A DNA stretch of 60,057 nucleotides from Oscillospiraceae bacterium (lineage in GTDB: Bacteria > Bacillota > Clostridia > Oscillospirales > Acutalibacteraceae), in contig SVPL01000009.1 of assembly GCA_015065925.1 (NCBI GenBank), forward strand, positions 1 to 60,057. Direction: 5' to 3'. The stretch's first letter is position 1, and every line of letters begins with the position of its first letter. Made by a program: the position numbers and the translations under genes. The notes beneath the pieces were generated by a model that had not been told where the DNA came from, ran no database searches, and saw nothing but the letters and a program-made list of their open reading frames with translations. Shown here piece by piece: positions 17,683 to 27,101 of the stretch.

Positions 17683-18975
17683 GTGCAAAACGAAAGAAAG
17701 GTTTTGGTTTCGGCGCTTTTAAAGGCAGAAAAAAGTGGATATTCTAATATAATTTTAGATAGCATTTTAAATGAAACAGATTTAAATTCGGTTGGCAAGG
17801 CTTTTGTTACAACGGCATTTTACGGAGTATTGGAAAGAAAAATAGCCATAGATTTTATTCTTAATAATTATTTAAAAAAGCCTATATCCAAAACGCCTCC
17901 CTATACTTCTGCTGTTCTTCGCAGCGCTGTATATCAAATGTTATATATGGACAAAATCCCCAACTCCGCCGCTATAAATGAAGCGGTAAAGTTAATGAAA
18001 AAATCAAAAGAACGGGGAAATTCGGGGCTTGTTAATGCGGTTTTGAGGAATGTCTCTAATGAAAAATCCCAAGATATTTTAAACGGTTTAACTGAACCCG
18101 ACATAAAATATTCGGTAGAAAAATGGATATATAATAGATTAATTTCAGATTATTCAGAGAAAAAAATTAATTCATTTTTTGAAAATTCTCTTTTACCGCC
18201 TCCTGTCTTCATAAGGGTAAATACATTAAAGGAAGACGCTTTCGATTTAGTGCGCGAGGAGTTTGAAAGCATAGGTGCAACCATTAAACCTACTGATTTT
18301 GAGGATTTTTATGCAACCTATGGCATAAAAAATGTTGAAAAATTAAAGACCTTCAAAAACGGACTCTTTTTTGTTCAGGATTATTCAAGCCGTTTCGCGG
18401 TGGCTTCCCTTGATGCAAAGCCTGATGAAAGAATTTTAGACTGCTGTGCCGCCCCGGGTGGCAAAAGCTTTTCCATTGCTATGGATATGCAAAATAAAGG
18501 CGAGGTTATATCCTTAGATATTCATTCCCACCGTGTTGACTTAATTAAAAAGGGCGCCGAGCGATTGGGATTAAATATAATTAATGCCGCAGTTAATGAT
18601 GCAACAAACTACAACAATGATTTAGGGCTTTTTGACAGAGTAATTTGTGATGTTCCCTGTAGTGGTTTGGGTGTTGTAAGAAGAAAGCCTGAAATCAAGT
18701 ATAAGAGGGAAGAAGAATGTAATGCGTTACCTGAAATTCAAAGTAAAATCTTGCGTGTTTCGTCACAATATGTAAAATCAGGCGGTAGACTTGTTTATTC
18801 TACCTGCACCCTTTTTAAAAGTGAAAACGATAATGTTGTGGCGGAATTTCTTAATAACAATAAAGAATTTAAATTAGTTTCAGCCTATAGGCAAAATAAT
18901 AACGATACGCTAACACTGATGCCACCCTGCGATTTAGGAGATGGATTTTTCATAGCGGTTATGGAAAGGTTGTGA
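17683..18975 (+). CDS. rsmB: 16S rRNA m5C967 methyltransferase
   Basis: SAM-dependent RNA methyltransferase, 430 aa. An N-terminal NusB-like RNA-binding domain (1-140) is followed by the catalytic domain with SAM motif CCAAPGGKSF, and the two catalytic cysteines in DVPCSGLG and YSTCTL. GTG start with a strong AAGGAGGTG site. It lies between fmt and rlmN, the conserved order. Confidence 0.93.
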   Translation: MQNERKVLVSALLKAEKSGYSNIILDSILNETDLNSVGKAFVTTAFYGVLERKIAIDFILNNYLKKPISKTPPYTSAVLRSAVYQMLYMDKIPNSAAINEAVKLMKKSKERGNSGLVNAVLRNVSNEKSQDILNGLTEPDIKYSVEKWIYNRLISDYSEKKINSFFENSLLPPPVFIRVNTLKEDAFDLVREEFESIGATIKPTDFEDFYATYGIKNVEKLKTFKNGLFFVQDYSSRFAVASLDAKPDERILDCCAAPGGKSFSIAMDMQNKGEVISLDIHSHRVDLIKKGAERLGLNIINAAVNDATNYNNDLGLFDRVICDVPCSGLGVVRRKPEIKYKREEECNALPEIQSKILRVSSQYVKSGGRLVYSTCTLFKSENDNVVAEFLNNNKEFKLVSAYRQNNNDTLTLMPPCDLGDGFFIAVMERL

Positions 18976-18979
18976 TTTT

Positions 18980-20017
18980 ATGGAAAAAATTGATATAAAA
19001 TCACTCAATATTTCCGAACTGGAAGAAAAATTAAATGACCTTAATTTGCCTAAATTCCGTGCTAAGCAGATATATTTATGGCTTAGAAAAGGGGTAGGCT
19101 CGTTTGATGAAATGAGCAATCTACCCAAAAATCTTAGAGAAACTTTGTGCAATATTTTCGAGATAAGAGGCGTAAAAATTAAAAAAAGGCTTGAATCTAG
19201 TGTGGATGATACTGTAAAATACTTATATGAGCTTTGTGATGGTGAGTGCATCGAATCGGTTGTTATGAAATACCATCACGGCTACACTGTTTGTATATCT
19301 TCTCAGGTTGGTTGCCGTATGGGCTGTAGCTTTTGCGCATCCGGAATAGACGGTCTGTTTCGCAACCTGACTCCATCTGAAATGCTGGCTCAGGTTGAAA
19401 TGGCAGGAAAGGATAACGGTGTTAGAATTTCCAATGTTGTTATGATGGGTATGGGTGAGCCTTTGGATAATTTTGAAAACACCGTAAGATTTTTAGAACT
19501 GGTCAGCGATGAGCAGGGACTTAACATAGGGTTAAGGCATATATCTGTTTCAACATCGGGAGTAGTGCCTAAAATATATTCTCTTATGGAAACGGGCTAC
19601 CCTGTAACACTTTCTATTTCGCTTCACGCACCTACTAATAAAATCAGAGATAAAATAATGAAGGTAAATCACGCTTATCCTGTTGAAACCCTTTTAAAGG
19701 CTTGCCGTGAATATACCGAAAACACAAGGCGAAGAATTTCTTTTGAATATGCGCTTATAAGCGGTGTTAATGATACCGATGAGTGCGCTGAGATTTTAGC
19801 CAAAAAATTAAAGGGTATGCTTTGCCATTTGAATTTAATTCCGGCAAATCCCGTTAAGGAAAATTCATTTTCGCGTCCAAACGATAATACAGTTCACAGA
19901 TTTTGTGAGCTTATGAAATCTAAAGGAATTAATACTACCGTAAGGCGCACTTTAGGCTCAGATATTGATGCATCTTGCGGTCAGTTAAGAAGAAAAAGCA
20001 GAGAGGAGGGGCTTTGA
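18980..20017 (+). CDS. rlmN: 23S rRNA A2503 / tRNA A37 methyltransferase
   Basis: A radical-SAM enzyme that forms m2A. The cluster motif CRMGCSFCASG is at about residue 113, with GMGEPLDNFENT and a C-terminal catalytic Cys in DIDASCGQLR. 345 aa. It overlaps the phosphatase start by ATGA-type coupling at 20015-20019. Confidence 0.95.
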   Translation: MEKIDIKSLNISELEEKLNDLNLPKFRAKQIYLWLRKGVGSFDEMSNLPKNLRETLCNIFEIRGVKIKKRLESSVDDTVKYLYELCDGECIESVVMKYHHGYTVCISSQVGCRMGCSFCASGIDGLFRNLTPSEMLAQVEMAGKDNGVRISNVVMMGMGEPLDNFENTVRFLELVSDEQGLNIGLRHISVSTSGVVPKIYSLMETGYPVTLSISLHAPTNKIRDKIMKVNHAYPVETLLKACREYTENTRRRISFEYALISGVNDTDECAEILAKKLKGMLCHLNLIPANPVKENSFSRPNDNTVHRFCELMKSKGINTTVRRTLGSDIDASCGQLRRKSREEGL

Positions 20018-20748
20018 TGATTGTTTCTGCAAAAACCGACATAGGAATGAAGCGTTCCACAAATCAAGATAGCTTTAGTTATGGGCAGCTTGAAAACGGA
20101 GCCGTCACTTGGGCTGTTGTTTGCGACGGAATGGGCGGTATGGCGGCTGGCAATGTTGCAAGTCAATCGGCGGTTGAAGTAATCGCAGGTGCTTTAGAGC
20201 AGAATTTGTCTCCAAAATCAAGTGCCTCTTTTGTAAGGAATTTACTTAAAACTTCCATTGAATCGGCAAACACCAGAGTTTATGATATGGCTTTGGAAAA
20301 TGAGGAAATGCGTGGAATGGGCACAACGGTTGTTGCGGTAGTAATTATTAAGGGTATTGCTTATTTTGCGCACGCAGGTGATAGTCGCGCTTATCATTAT
20401 TTTGACAATCAGCTAGTTCAAATTACTACCGACCATTCAATTGTTCAAACACTTGTTGAAAAAGGTCAACTCACCGAGGATGAGGCGAAAAATCATCCCA
20501 ACAAAAATATTATAACCAGAGCACTGGGCGTTGCTTCATACATTGATATTGATTTTGAAGAATGTGAGGTTTCGGCGGGTGATATAGTTTTGCTTTGTAC
20601 CGACGGTCTTACAAATTGTATTGATGATGAGCTTATGAAATTGACTTGTTCGGATAATGATTTTGATTCTTTAGCTGAAAGACAGGTAGAACTTGCAAAT
20701 CAAAACGGCGGTAATGATAACATTACAATTGTTGCCGTTAAAATTTAA
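20017..20748 (+). CDS. prpC: PP2C-family Ser/Thr phosphatase (Stp/PrpC)
   Basis: A Mn-dependent protein phosphatase that opposes the PASTA kinase encoded next. PP2C motifs: KRSTNQDSF, VCDGMGGMAAG, AHAGDSRAY and GGNDNITIV carry the metal-binding Asp residues. 243 aa. ATG at 20017 overlaps the rlmN stop and has GGAGGGG 6 bp upstream. Confidence 0.95.
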   Translation: MIVSAKTDIGMKRSTNQDSFSYGQLENGAVTWAVVCDGMGGMAAGNVASQSAVEVIAGALEQNLSPKSSASFVRNLLKTSIESANTRVYDMALENEEMRGMGTTVVAVVIIKGIAYFAHAGDSRAYHYFDNQLVQITTDHSIVQTLVEKGQLTEDEAKNHPNKNIITRALGVASYIDIDFEECEVSAGDIVLLCTDGLTNCIDDELMKLTCSDNDFDSLAERQVELANQNGGNDNITIVAVKI

Positions 20749-20823
20749 ACAACATATTTTATTTCCGAAAAAATTCTGCATAACGGAAAAATCTATATAA
20801 GTCGGTGCAGCGGCGGAAACGGT

Positions 20824-22893
20824 ATGATTATGGATAGATTTGTTGGTAAACGCTTAGACGGGCGTTATGAAATCAGAGAAATTATTGGTGTTGGCGGTAT
20901 GGCTGTTGTTTATAAAGCTTACGACAGTATTGAAGACCGTGTTGTTGCTATTAAAATATTAAAAGAAGAATTTGCCTCAAATGAGGAGTTCCAAAGAAGA
21001 TTTAAAAACGAATCCAAGGCTATTGCTGTATTGTCGCATCCAAACATTGTAAAGGTGTTTGATGTTAGCTTTGGTGATCTTATTCAGTATATTGTTATGG
21101 AGTATATTGAAGGAATTACTCTTAAAGAATATATCGAAAATAACGGAGGTCTTACTTGGAACGATGCTGTCGCATTCACCATTCAAATACTTCGCGGCTT
21201 GCAACACGCCCACGATAAGGGTATTGTTCACCGTGATGTTAAGCCACAGAATATAATGGTTCTTTCAGACAAAACAATTAAGGTTACCGATTTTGGTATT
21301 GCCCGTTTTGCCAGAAAGGAATCGCAAACCATTACCGATAAAGCAATCGGTTCGGTTCACTATATAAGCCCCGAACAGGCGAAGGGCGAGTTTACCGATG
21401 AAAAGGCGGATATTTACTCTTTGGGAGTAATTATGTACGAAATGCTTACGGGTAATCTGCCATTTGAGGCTGAGAGCGCTGTTTCTGTTGCGATTATGCA
21501 GCTTCAAACAGAGCCTAAGCTTCCTACACATATCAATCCCTTAATTCCTCTTGGGTTAGAGCAAATAACTATGAAGGCAATGCAGAAGGATACTCAAAAC
21601 CGTTATAAATCTGCTGCTGAGATGCTTAGAGATTTAGAGCAGTTTAAAAGAGATCCATCTACTGTTTTTCACAATTCCTATTTTGTGGACGATTCTCCAA
21701 CCAAGGCGGTTGATAATTTCTATTATGACGATGATGCACCCGTAAGCGAGGTGCGAGAGGTTGAAAATCAGAGCAAGGTTTCTGTTGTTGCAATTTTAAC
21801 CGGTGTTGCGGTAGCTTTTATTGCGGCTATCATAATCCTGTGTATTATTTTCATACCTAGACTTATGGGCACGGCAGGTGAAAAATTTGAGTGCCCCGAC
21901 TTCTTTGGTAAAAATAAATCAGAGTTGGCTGAATATGAAGAAGAATTAGGACTAAAATTCTTATACGAATACGGTACTCCAAGTCCTGAAGTCGCAACCG
22001 AAATTGAACCTGGTGAGATTTATAAGCAAACTCCTCCCGCAGGTACAATGGTTGGTGTTGATGCAACCATAACTGTTACGATTTGTAATGGAGATTTAGA
22101 AATTGTTGATTTACCTGATGTTGTTGGGCAAGAAGTAAACAGTGCCCAATATCGATTAATTCACGAAGGCTTTGAGGTTGAGATTGTTTCAGAATACAAT
22201 GAAGATACCGCAGAGGGTTATGTTATCAGAACCGATCCTGCTTTTGGCTCAAAACTTGCTCCCGGTTCTAAAATAAAGCTTTTTGTAAGCTTGGGAGAGC
22301 TTAAAGAACCTGCAGAGGTTCCTGATGTTACCAGACATTCTTTAGAAGAAGCTAAAAAAATCATCGAACAGGCAGGCTTTAAGGTTGGTTCGGTATCTCA
22401 GGTTAGCAGTGAGCCTAATTTTAAGGGCTATGTTGTAAGTCAATCGCCTACAGGCGGTAGTGGAAAAATGGCTGAAAAGGGTACGGCTATTGATATTTAT
22501 GTAGGTAATGGAGTGCCTGTTTATAAATTCAATTTAAATGTTGCCCTTCCAACCGACTATGTCAATGACCACGGATTTGTTTCTGCTTGGATAGATAATT
22601 CTCAGGTTTGTGCTGAACAGCATACCAATAAGGTGGAATTTTCAAAGCTTAAAAATGTAACCTACAATATTTCAACCGAAAAGACTTCTGTTCAAGTTAC
22701 AATAAAACTTTCTTCTGATAATGTTAATTATGATCCATATATCACATACACTGTTGATGCAACCACCGGTAATATTTTGAATATTTTCTCACATTCATAT
22801 CCTCAAAAAATGCCTACCGATAACACCACAAGCACTAATGGTGGTTCGGGTGATAGTACGGATGTATCTACAAGTGAAGATGAAGGTGTTTAA
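20824..22893 (+). CDS. prkC: PASTA-domain Ser/Thr protein kinase (PrkC)
   Basis: A membrane kinase sensing cell-wall fragments in growth and spore germination. Kinase domain (about 12-275) with GVGGMAVVY, catalytic IVHRDVKPQN and DFGIARF. One membrane helix (about 324-346). Three PASTA repeats follow outside (about 355-560), then a C-terminal domain of unknown type ending in a Ser/Thr-rich tail. 689 aa; an in-frame ATG two codons later is an alternative start. It is paired with its phosphatase and with rsgA. Confidence 0.94.
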   Translation: MIMDRFVGKRLDGRYEIREIIGVGGMAVVYKAYDSIEDRVVAIKILKEEFASNEEFQRRFKNESKAIAVLSHPNIVKVFDVSFGDLIQYIVMEYIEGITLKEYIENNGGLTWNDAVAFTIQILRGLQHAHDKGIVHRDVKPQNIMVLSDKTIKVTDFGIARFARKESQTITDKAIGSVHYISPEQAKGEFTDEKADIYSLGVIMYEMLTGNLPFEAESAVSVAIMQLQTEPKLPTHINPLIPLGLEQITMKAMQKDTQNRYKSAAEMLRDLEQFKRDPSTVFHNSYFVDDSPTKAVDNFYYDDDAPVSEVREVENQSKVSVVAILTGVAVAFIAAIIILCIIFIPRLMGTAGEKFECPDFFGKNKSELAEYEEELGLKFLYEYGTPSPEVATEIEPGEIYKQTPPAGTMVGVDATITVTICNGDLEIVDLPDVVGQEVNSAQYRLIHEGFEVEIVSEYNEDTAEGYVIRTDPAFGSKLAPGSKIKLFVSLGELKEPAEVPDVTRHSLEEAKKIIEQAGFKVGSVSQVSSEPNFKGYVVSQSPTGGSGKMAEKGTAIDIYVGNGVPVYKFNLNVALPTDYVNDHGFVSAWIDNSQVCAEQHTNKVEFSKLKNVTYNISTEKTSVQVTIKLSSDNVNYDPYITYTVDATTGNILNIFSHSYPQKMPTDNTTSTNGGSGDSTDVSTSEDEGV

Positions 22894-22900
22894 TTAAAAT

Positions 22901-23776
22901 ATGACAGGAATTCTTTTAAAAGCAATTGCCGGCTTCTATTATATAGAAGCCGGCGGCAATGTATATGAGTGTAAGGCTCGTGGAATATTTAGAAAAAACG
23001 GCGAATCCCCAACGGTAGGGGATTATGTTGAGTTTGAGGAGCTTGAAGATTTTAAGGGTGTTGTTTCTAAAATATTACCCCGTAAAAATCTTTTGGTTCG
23101 TCCGCCAATAGCCAATGTTGATATACTTTTTATCGTTTCTTCACACAATACACCTGCCCCAAATCCTCTGCTTATTGACCGTCTGACTGCTATTGCCGTT
23201 AACAACAGCATAGAACCTATAATTGTTTTCAATAAAGCCGATCTTGGAAAAATGGACGAGTTTAAGGGTTTGTATACTCGCGCAGGGTTCAAGTGTATTG
23301 TAACATCAGGCGTTAGCGGAGAGGGCTGTGATGAAATAGTAAAAATGATTGATGGAAAGGTTTCTGCCTTTACGGGTAATTCGGGTGTGGGCAAATCAAG
23401 TCTTTTGAATTGTATGTTTCCCGATTTAGATTTAAAAACAGGGGAGGTAAGCAATAAACTGGGCCGTGGAAGGCACACTACCCGCCATGTTGAGCTTTAC
23501 CCCGTTTGCGGTGGCTATGTTGCCGATACACCGGGTTTTTCAAGCTTGGATATTGAGCGAACAATGCCTCTTAAAAAGGATGAATTACCATTTGTATTTC
23601 CCGATTTTGCCGATTATTTGGGATGCTGTAAATTTACATCCTGCACCCACACGGTAGAAAAAGGCTGTGCGGTTTTAGAGGCGGTACAAAGCGGAAAAAT
23701 TGAAAAAACACGAATTGAAAGCTATAAGGTAATCTATAACGAAATAAAGGATATTAAAGAATGGGAAAAGCGGTAA
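22901..23776 (+). CDS. rsgA: Ribosome small-subunit GTPase RsgA
   Basis: A circularly permuted GTPase that matures the 30S subunit. OB-fold N-terminus, then G4 VFNKADL, G1 GNSGVGKSSLLN, G3 DTPGFS, and a zinc-binding C-terminus (CCKFTSCTH...GC). 291 aa. In Bacillus the paralogue CpgA is phosphorylated by PrkC, which fits the gene order. It overlaps thiN by 16 bp. Confidence 0.95.
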   Translation: MTGILLKAIAGFYYIEAGGNVYECKARGIFRKNGESPTVGDYVEFEELEDFKGVVSKILPRKNLLVRPPIANVDILFIVSSHNTPAPNPLLIDRLTAIAVNNSIEPIIVFNKADLGKMDEFKGLYTRAGFKCIVTSGVSGEGCDEIVKMIDGKVSAFTGNSGVGKSSLLNCMFPDLDLKTGEVSNKLGRGRHTTRHVELYPVCGGYVADTPGFSSLDIERTMPLKKDELPFVFPDFADYLGCCKFTSCTHTVEKGCAVLEAVQSGKIEKTRIESYKVIYNEIKDIKEWEKR

Positions 23777-24408
23777 ATAAAAAACGCGCCATTATATTTG
23801 GCGGCAGCTTGTCAGAGATTAATCCGAATATTTTTAAAGCTATTACTAAGAATGATTTTTTGGTTTGCGCAGATGCGGGATACAAATTTGTTGTCAATAA
23901 TGGTTTTAAGCCTCATTTAATAGTTGGCGATTTTGATTCTGCAAACTACCCTGATGATACCGATTGTGAGATTATTAAGCTTCCTATTCATAAGGATGAT
24001 ACCGATTTACATTTCGCTGTAAAAACGGTGCTGGAAAGAGGATATAAAAGTATTATCTTAACGGGTGTTACGGGCGGAAGGCTTGACCATACCTTAGCTT
24101 CAATTTCCACACTTGAATTTTTAAATCAAAATAGTTGTGAAGCTTGTATTTGGGATAAAAACTCAATTCTTTATGTTGTAAGTTCTGAATTAACCATAAA
24201 AAAGCCCGAGTTTGATTGCTATTTATCGGTCTTTGCCATTACTCCTAAAGCAAAAGGAGTTTTTATAAAAGGCGCTGAATACCCATTAGAAAACGGAGAA
24301 ATAATAAACTCTTTTCCAATAGGGGTTAGCAATGAATTTAAGGATGATGAAATAACACTAAATGTAAAAGAGGGTTTATTGTTAGTGGCAATTGTTAAAA
24401 AGAATTAG
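23761..24408 (+). CDS. thiN: Thiamine diphosphokinase
   Basis: Converts thiamine to thiamine diphosphate. The motifs CADAGYKF, VGDFDS, KDDTDLHFAV and GVTGGRLDHTL match the family. 215 aa. AAAGGA lies within the end of rsgA. In Bacillus rpe lies between rsgA and thiN; here rpe is at 46142 instead. Confidence 0.92.
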   Translation: MGKAVNKKRAIIFGGSLSEINPNIFKAITKNDFLVCADAGYKFVVNNGFKPHLIVGDFDSANYPDDTDCEIIKLPIHKDDTDLHFAVKTVLERGYKSIILTGVTGGRLDHTLASISTLEFLNQNSCEACIWDKNSILYVVSSELTIKKPEFDCYLSVFAITPKAKGVFIKGAEYPLENGEIINSFPIGVSNEFKDDEITLNVKEGLLLVAIVKKN

Positions 24409-24426
24409 ACAGATGAGGGGTATGAT

Positions 24427-24969
24427 ATGAAAATATTAATTGCATCAGATATTCACGGCTCGGCTTTATACTGCAAAAAACTGTTAGAGGCGGTAAATAG
24501 AGAGTCGGCAGATAAAATTTTGCTTTTAGGTGATATTTTATATCACGGGCCCCGCAATGAATTACCTGAAGGGTATGCCCCAAAGGAGGTCATTGAACTT
24601 CTTAATGCAAACAAAAATAAAATTTTTGCAGTTAGAGGTAACTGTGATACCGAAGTCGACCAAATGGTACTTGAATTTCCAATACTCGCAGATTATTGTA
24701 TTTTAACCTGTGGGGAACATATAATTTATGCTACTCACGGTCATCATTACAATCCTACAACACCACCAAAGCTTAGTAAAGGTGATGTTTTACTCAATGG
24801 TCACACACATATAACCGCTTATGAAAATATGGGTGATTTCTATTATTTTAATCCCGGTTCGGTTTCCATTCCGAAGGAAGACACAAAACGCGGTTATATT
24901 ATTATGGAAGAAAATAATTTTATTTGGAAAACTCTTGATGGTGAATTAATTACAAGTATTACAATTTAA
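24427..24969 (+). CDS. YfcE-type metallophosphoesterase
   Basis: A 180-residue calcineurin-like phosphodiesterase. Metal motifs ASDIHGS, GDILYHGPRN, RGNCD, THGHHYN and NGHTH are in order, with NPGSVSIPK at the end. The substrate of YfcE enzymes in vivo is unknown. It occupies the position where Bacillus has spoVM. I see no spoVM here. Confidence 0.9.
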   Translation: MKILIASDIHGSALYCKKLLEAVNRESADKILLLGDILYHGPRNELPEGYAPKEVIELLNANKNKIFAVRGNCDTEVDQMVLEFPILADYCILTCGEHIIYATHGHHYNPTTPPKLSKGDVLLNGHTHITAYENMGDFYYFNPGSVSIPKEDTKRGYIIMEENNFIWKTLDGELITSITI

Positions 24970-24982
24970 AGTTTGCAAAAGC

Positions 24983-25016
24983 AAAACGGTGTAACCCGAA
25001 TGGATTACACCGTTTT
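24983..25016. terminator. Bidirectional terminator of the housekeeping operon and rpmB
   Basis: Stem AAAACGGTGTAA/TTACACCGTTTT with a 10-base loop, between convergent genes. Confidence 0.85.
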
Positions 25017-25034
25017 AAAAACAACTTAAATTAA

Positions 25035-25223
25035 TTAGATTGCACGGGTTACCTTACCGGAACGGAGACAACGAGTACAAACATTGATTCTGCGAGGAGA
25101 ACCGTTAACGATAGCCTTTACGCGCTTAACGTTGGGCTTCCAAGTTCTGTTAGAACGTCTGTGAGAATGGGATACTTTAATACCAAAAGCGATTTCTTTG
25201 CTGCAGATTTCACACTTAGCCAT
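25035..25223 (-). CDS. rpmB: Ribosomal protein L28
   Basis: 62 aa. Starts MAKCEICSKE and has a second pair CTRC, so it is the zinc-binding (C+) form. RSNRTWKPN is conserved. ATG at 25223 has AGGAGGT 7 bp upstream; the 25232 start would overlap this site. It is convergent with the long operon, as in Bacillus. Confidence 0.95.
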   Translation of the reverse strand: MAKCEICSKEIAFGIKVSHSHRRSNRTWKPNVKRVKAIVNGSPRRINVCTRCLRSGKVTRAI

Positions 25224-25264
25224 GATCTGCACCTCCTTTAATTTGTTACATAACAGATATTATA

Positions 25265-25293
25265 TTATCACATCTACAAGGATTTTGCAAGTG
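25265..25293 (-). promoter_or_regulatory. Sigma-A promoter of rpmB
   Basis: On the minus strand TTGCAA (25288-25293), 17 bp, TAATAT (25265-25270). Confidence 0.55.
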
Positions 25294-25443
25294 TTTTTTT
25301 TGATTTTTTTGCTTAAAAAATAAACTTTTTTAATAAAATATAGTAATGCACAATAAATACGCCGATTATATACTAAAATATGTTTGAAAATTACTACAAG
25401 AACGGCAATTTCTTAGCAAATAACTTTGCAACATATAAAAATA

Positions 25444-25472
25444 TTGTAAAATTAATTTAATTATTATATAAT
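25444..25472 (+). promoter_or_regulatory. Sigma-A promoter of the transglutaminase-like lipoprotein gene
   Basis: TTGTAA (25444-25449), 17 bp, TATAAT (25467-25472). The rest of the 284-bp gap to rpmB is AT-rich and holds nothing else I can identify. Confidence 0.6.
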
Positions 25473-25507
25473 AAAAGTGGTTCGAATTTATAATTGGAGG
25501 TGGTTTT

Positions 25508-26938
25508 ATGAATAAAAAGATATTAATTATAATTTGTGCTTTAATTTTTATTTGTGCTGCCCTTTCATCCTGCAGTATTTTTGTTGGCGATTTTGAAAAG
25601 GAAGTTTTTAGTTCAAATGAAAGTGATATTTCAAATCAATCTGACCAAACAAATTCAATAAGCCCTTCGAGTGCTGAAACAGAAAATAGTGATTCTTCAA
25701 AAAAATCATCCAACGAATACCAAACAACAAATTCTTCACCTAAAGCTAAGGTCGAAAAAACCATTGTTACCGATAATAAAATCAAAGAACCCTCCAACCT
25801 TGGAAGAATTGATAGTATGAATTTAAATTATGTGTATACACCTGTAAATCAAAATTCATATTATCAGTTAAGCTCTTTAAGTTCTGCAGAACGAAAACTC
25901 TATAAAAGTATTTTGGAAACAATTTTAGCCTCTAAATGTATTGTTGATGTTTCAAAGCTTTATGTTTCAGCTGATGATGTTGCTTCGGCGTTGGAAAGGG
26001 TTCTTGCCGATTATCCTCAGTTTTTTTATATTTCAAAAAGCTATTTGTTGGTTTACGGTTCTAATGGTAAAACGGTGCGTACAGTTGCCGTTTTATATAC
26101 CGACGGAAGTGTTACTGATGAATTTGACCAACATATGAATTTAACAAAAAAGGCAGACCGTTTGGTTATTAATAAAAAAATATCTGCCATTAAATCGGTT
26201 GCAAAAGAAATTATTTCAAAAATCCCCGCTAATAGTTCAGATGTAATAAAGGAAAGAATAATTCACGATTTTATTGCTAAAAAGGCTACCTATGATACGG
26301 AAGCTGCCAAAAATATTGATGAATATGATTCTCATGCCTATGATTTATACGGTGCCGCTGTGGAGGGATTGGCGGTTTGTGAGGGATATTCTAAGTTATT
26401 TCAGTATCTTTGCTATAGCGTAGGTATTAATTCCACACAGGTTATAGGAACCTCTAATGGCGGCGGGCATATGTGGAACACTGTTTTAATAGATGGTAAA
26501 TGGTATCAGGTTGATTTAACCTGGAATGATTCCGACGATATAATATCATATAAATATTTCAATTTAACAAGTGAAAAAATTTCTGAAGACCATTTGGTAG
26601 ATAATTCTGTACTTGCCACACCACATTGTACCTCTACAGAAAAATCCTTTAAAAATGTTTTTGCAATATGTATTGAAAATTCAGAACAACCACCTTCTGA
26701 TTATGAAAGTAAAATATCTAATATGAAGGCGCTTCAAGACAACCGTATTTATTTTTATTTTGAGGACTCTGAGCCTAATCAAACGGGCGTCTTTGAAATT
26801 AGAAGATATTATAAATATATCAGTAGATATTTAATAAATCCTAAATCTGATTTTTGGGTGTATCTTTCGGCGCAAGGGCTAACCTTGAGTGATGAAGTTG
26901 AATCCGATTATGAATATATTGTTTTGAAATGTCATTAG
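25508..26938 (+). CDS. Transglutaminase-like domain lipoprotein
   Basis: A 476-residue surface protein. Signal peptide with lipobox ALSSC (Cys22), a Ser/Asn-rich linker (to about 95), then a transglutaminase/peptidase core. The catalytic triad is visible as CEGYSKLFQ (Cys), GGGHMWNTV (His) and QVDLTWND (Asp), about residues 294-345. Such domains are cysteine proteases or cross-linking enzymes acting on wall or surface proteins. It has its own promoter and an RBS (GGAGG) 9 bp before ATG. The C-terminal 100 residues are unassigned. Confidence 0.88.
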   Translation: MNKKILIIICALIFICAALSSCSIFVGDFEKEVFSSNESDISNQSDQTNSISPSSAETENSDSSKKSSNEYQTTNSSPKAKVEKTIVTDNKIKEPSNLGRIDSMNLNYVYTPVNQNSYYQLSSLSSAERKLYKSILETILASKCIVDVSKLYVSADDVASALERVLADYPQFFYISKSYLLVYGSNGKTVRTVAVLYTDGSVTDEFDQHMNLTKKADRLVINKKISAIKSVAKEIISKIPANSSDVIKERIIHDFIAKKATYDTEAAKNIDEYDSHAYDLYGAAVEGLAVCEGYSKLFQYLCYSVGINSTQVIGTSNGGGHMWNTVLIDGKWYQVDLTWNDSDDIISYKYFNLTSEKISEDHLVDNSVLATPHCTSTEKSFKNVFAICIENSEQPPSDYESKISNMKALQDNRIYFYFEDSEPNQTGVFEIRRYYKYISRYLINPKSDFWVYLSAQGLTLSDEVESDYEYIVLKCH

Positions 26939-26940
26939 TA

Positions 26941-26991
26941 TAAAATGAGCCATATATTTATTGTCATAAAATGAGCCATATATTTATTGTC
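26941..26991. repeat. Tandem 26-bp direct repeat upstream of the glyS promoter
   Basis: Two nearly identical copies (26941-26966 and 26967-26991), each containing TAAAATGAGCCATATATTTA. They abut the -35 box at 26998 and begin right after the stop of the preceding gene. They may be an activator or repressor site, or simple slippage duplication. Confidence 0.85.
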
Positions 26992-26997
26992 TTGTGC

Positions 26998-27026
26998 TTG
27001 ACACTAATAGCATATTATGGTAAAAT
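26998..27026 (+). promoter_or_regulatory. Sigma-A promoter of glyS-folate operon
   Basis: TTGACA (26998-27003), 17 bp, TAAAAT (27021-27026). Confidence 0.8.
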
Positions 27027-27045
27027 GTTTTAGTATATAATTCGG

Positions 27046-27081
27046 TTTTGGAATCGGACAAACCGGTTCGATATTCCAAAA
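27046..27081 (+). promoter_or_regulatory. Leader hairpin before glyS
   Basis: Stem TTTTGGAAT (27046-27054) with ATTCCAAAA (27073-27081), extended inside by ATCG/CGAT. It lies between the predicted start of transcription and the GGAGG of glyS. There is no T tract and the leader is too short for a T-box. Confidence 0.6.
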
Positions 27082-27101
27082 TCCAATTGGAGGAAATAAA
27101 A

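Noticed and set aside
24409-25034. Search for spoVM between thiN and rpmB
   Set aside because: No small frame resembling the SpoVM amphipathic peptide was found; a YfcE-type gene lies there.
27027-27101. glyS leader considered as a T-box riboswitch
   Set aside because: Too short, no specifier loop, no T-box sequence and no terminator/antiterminator.
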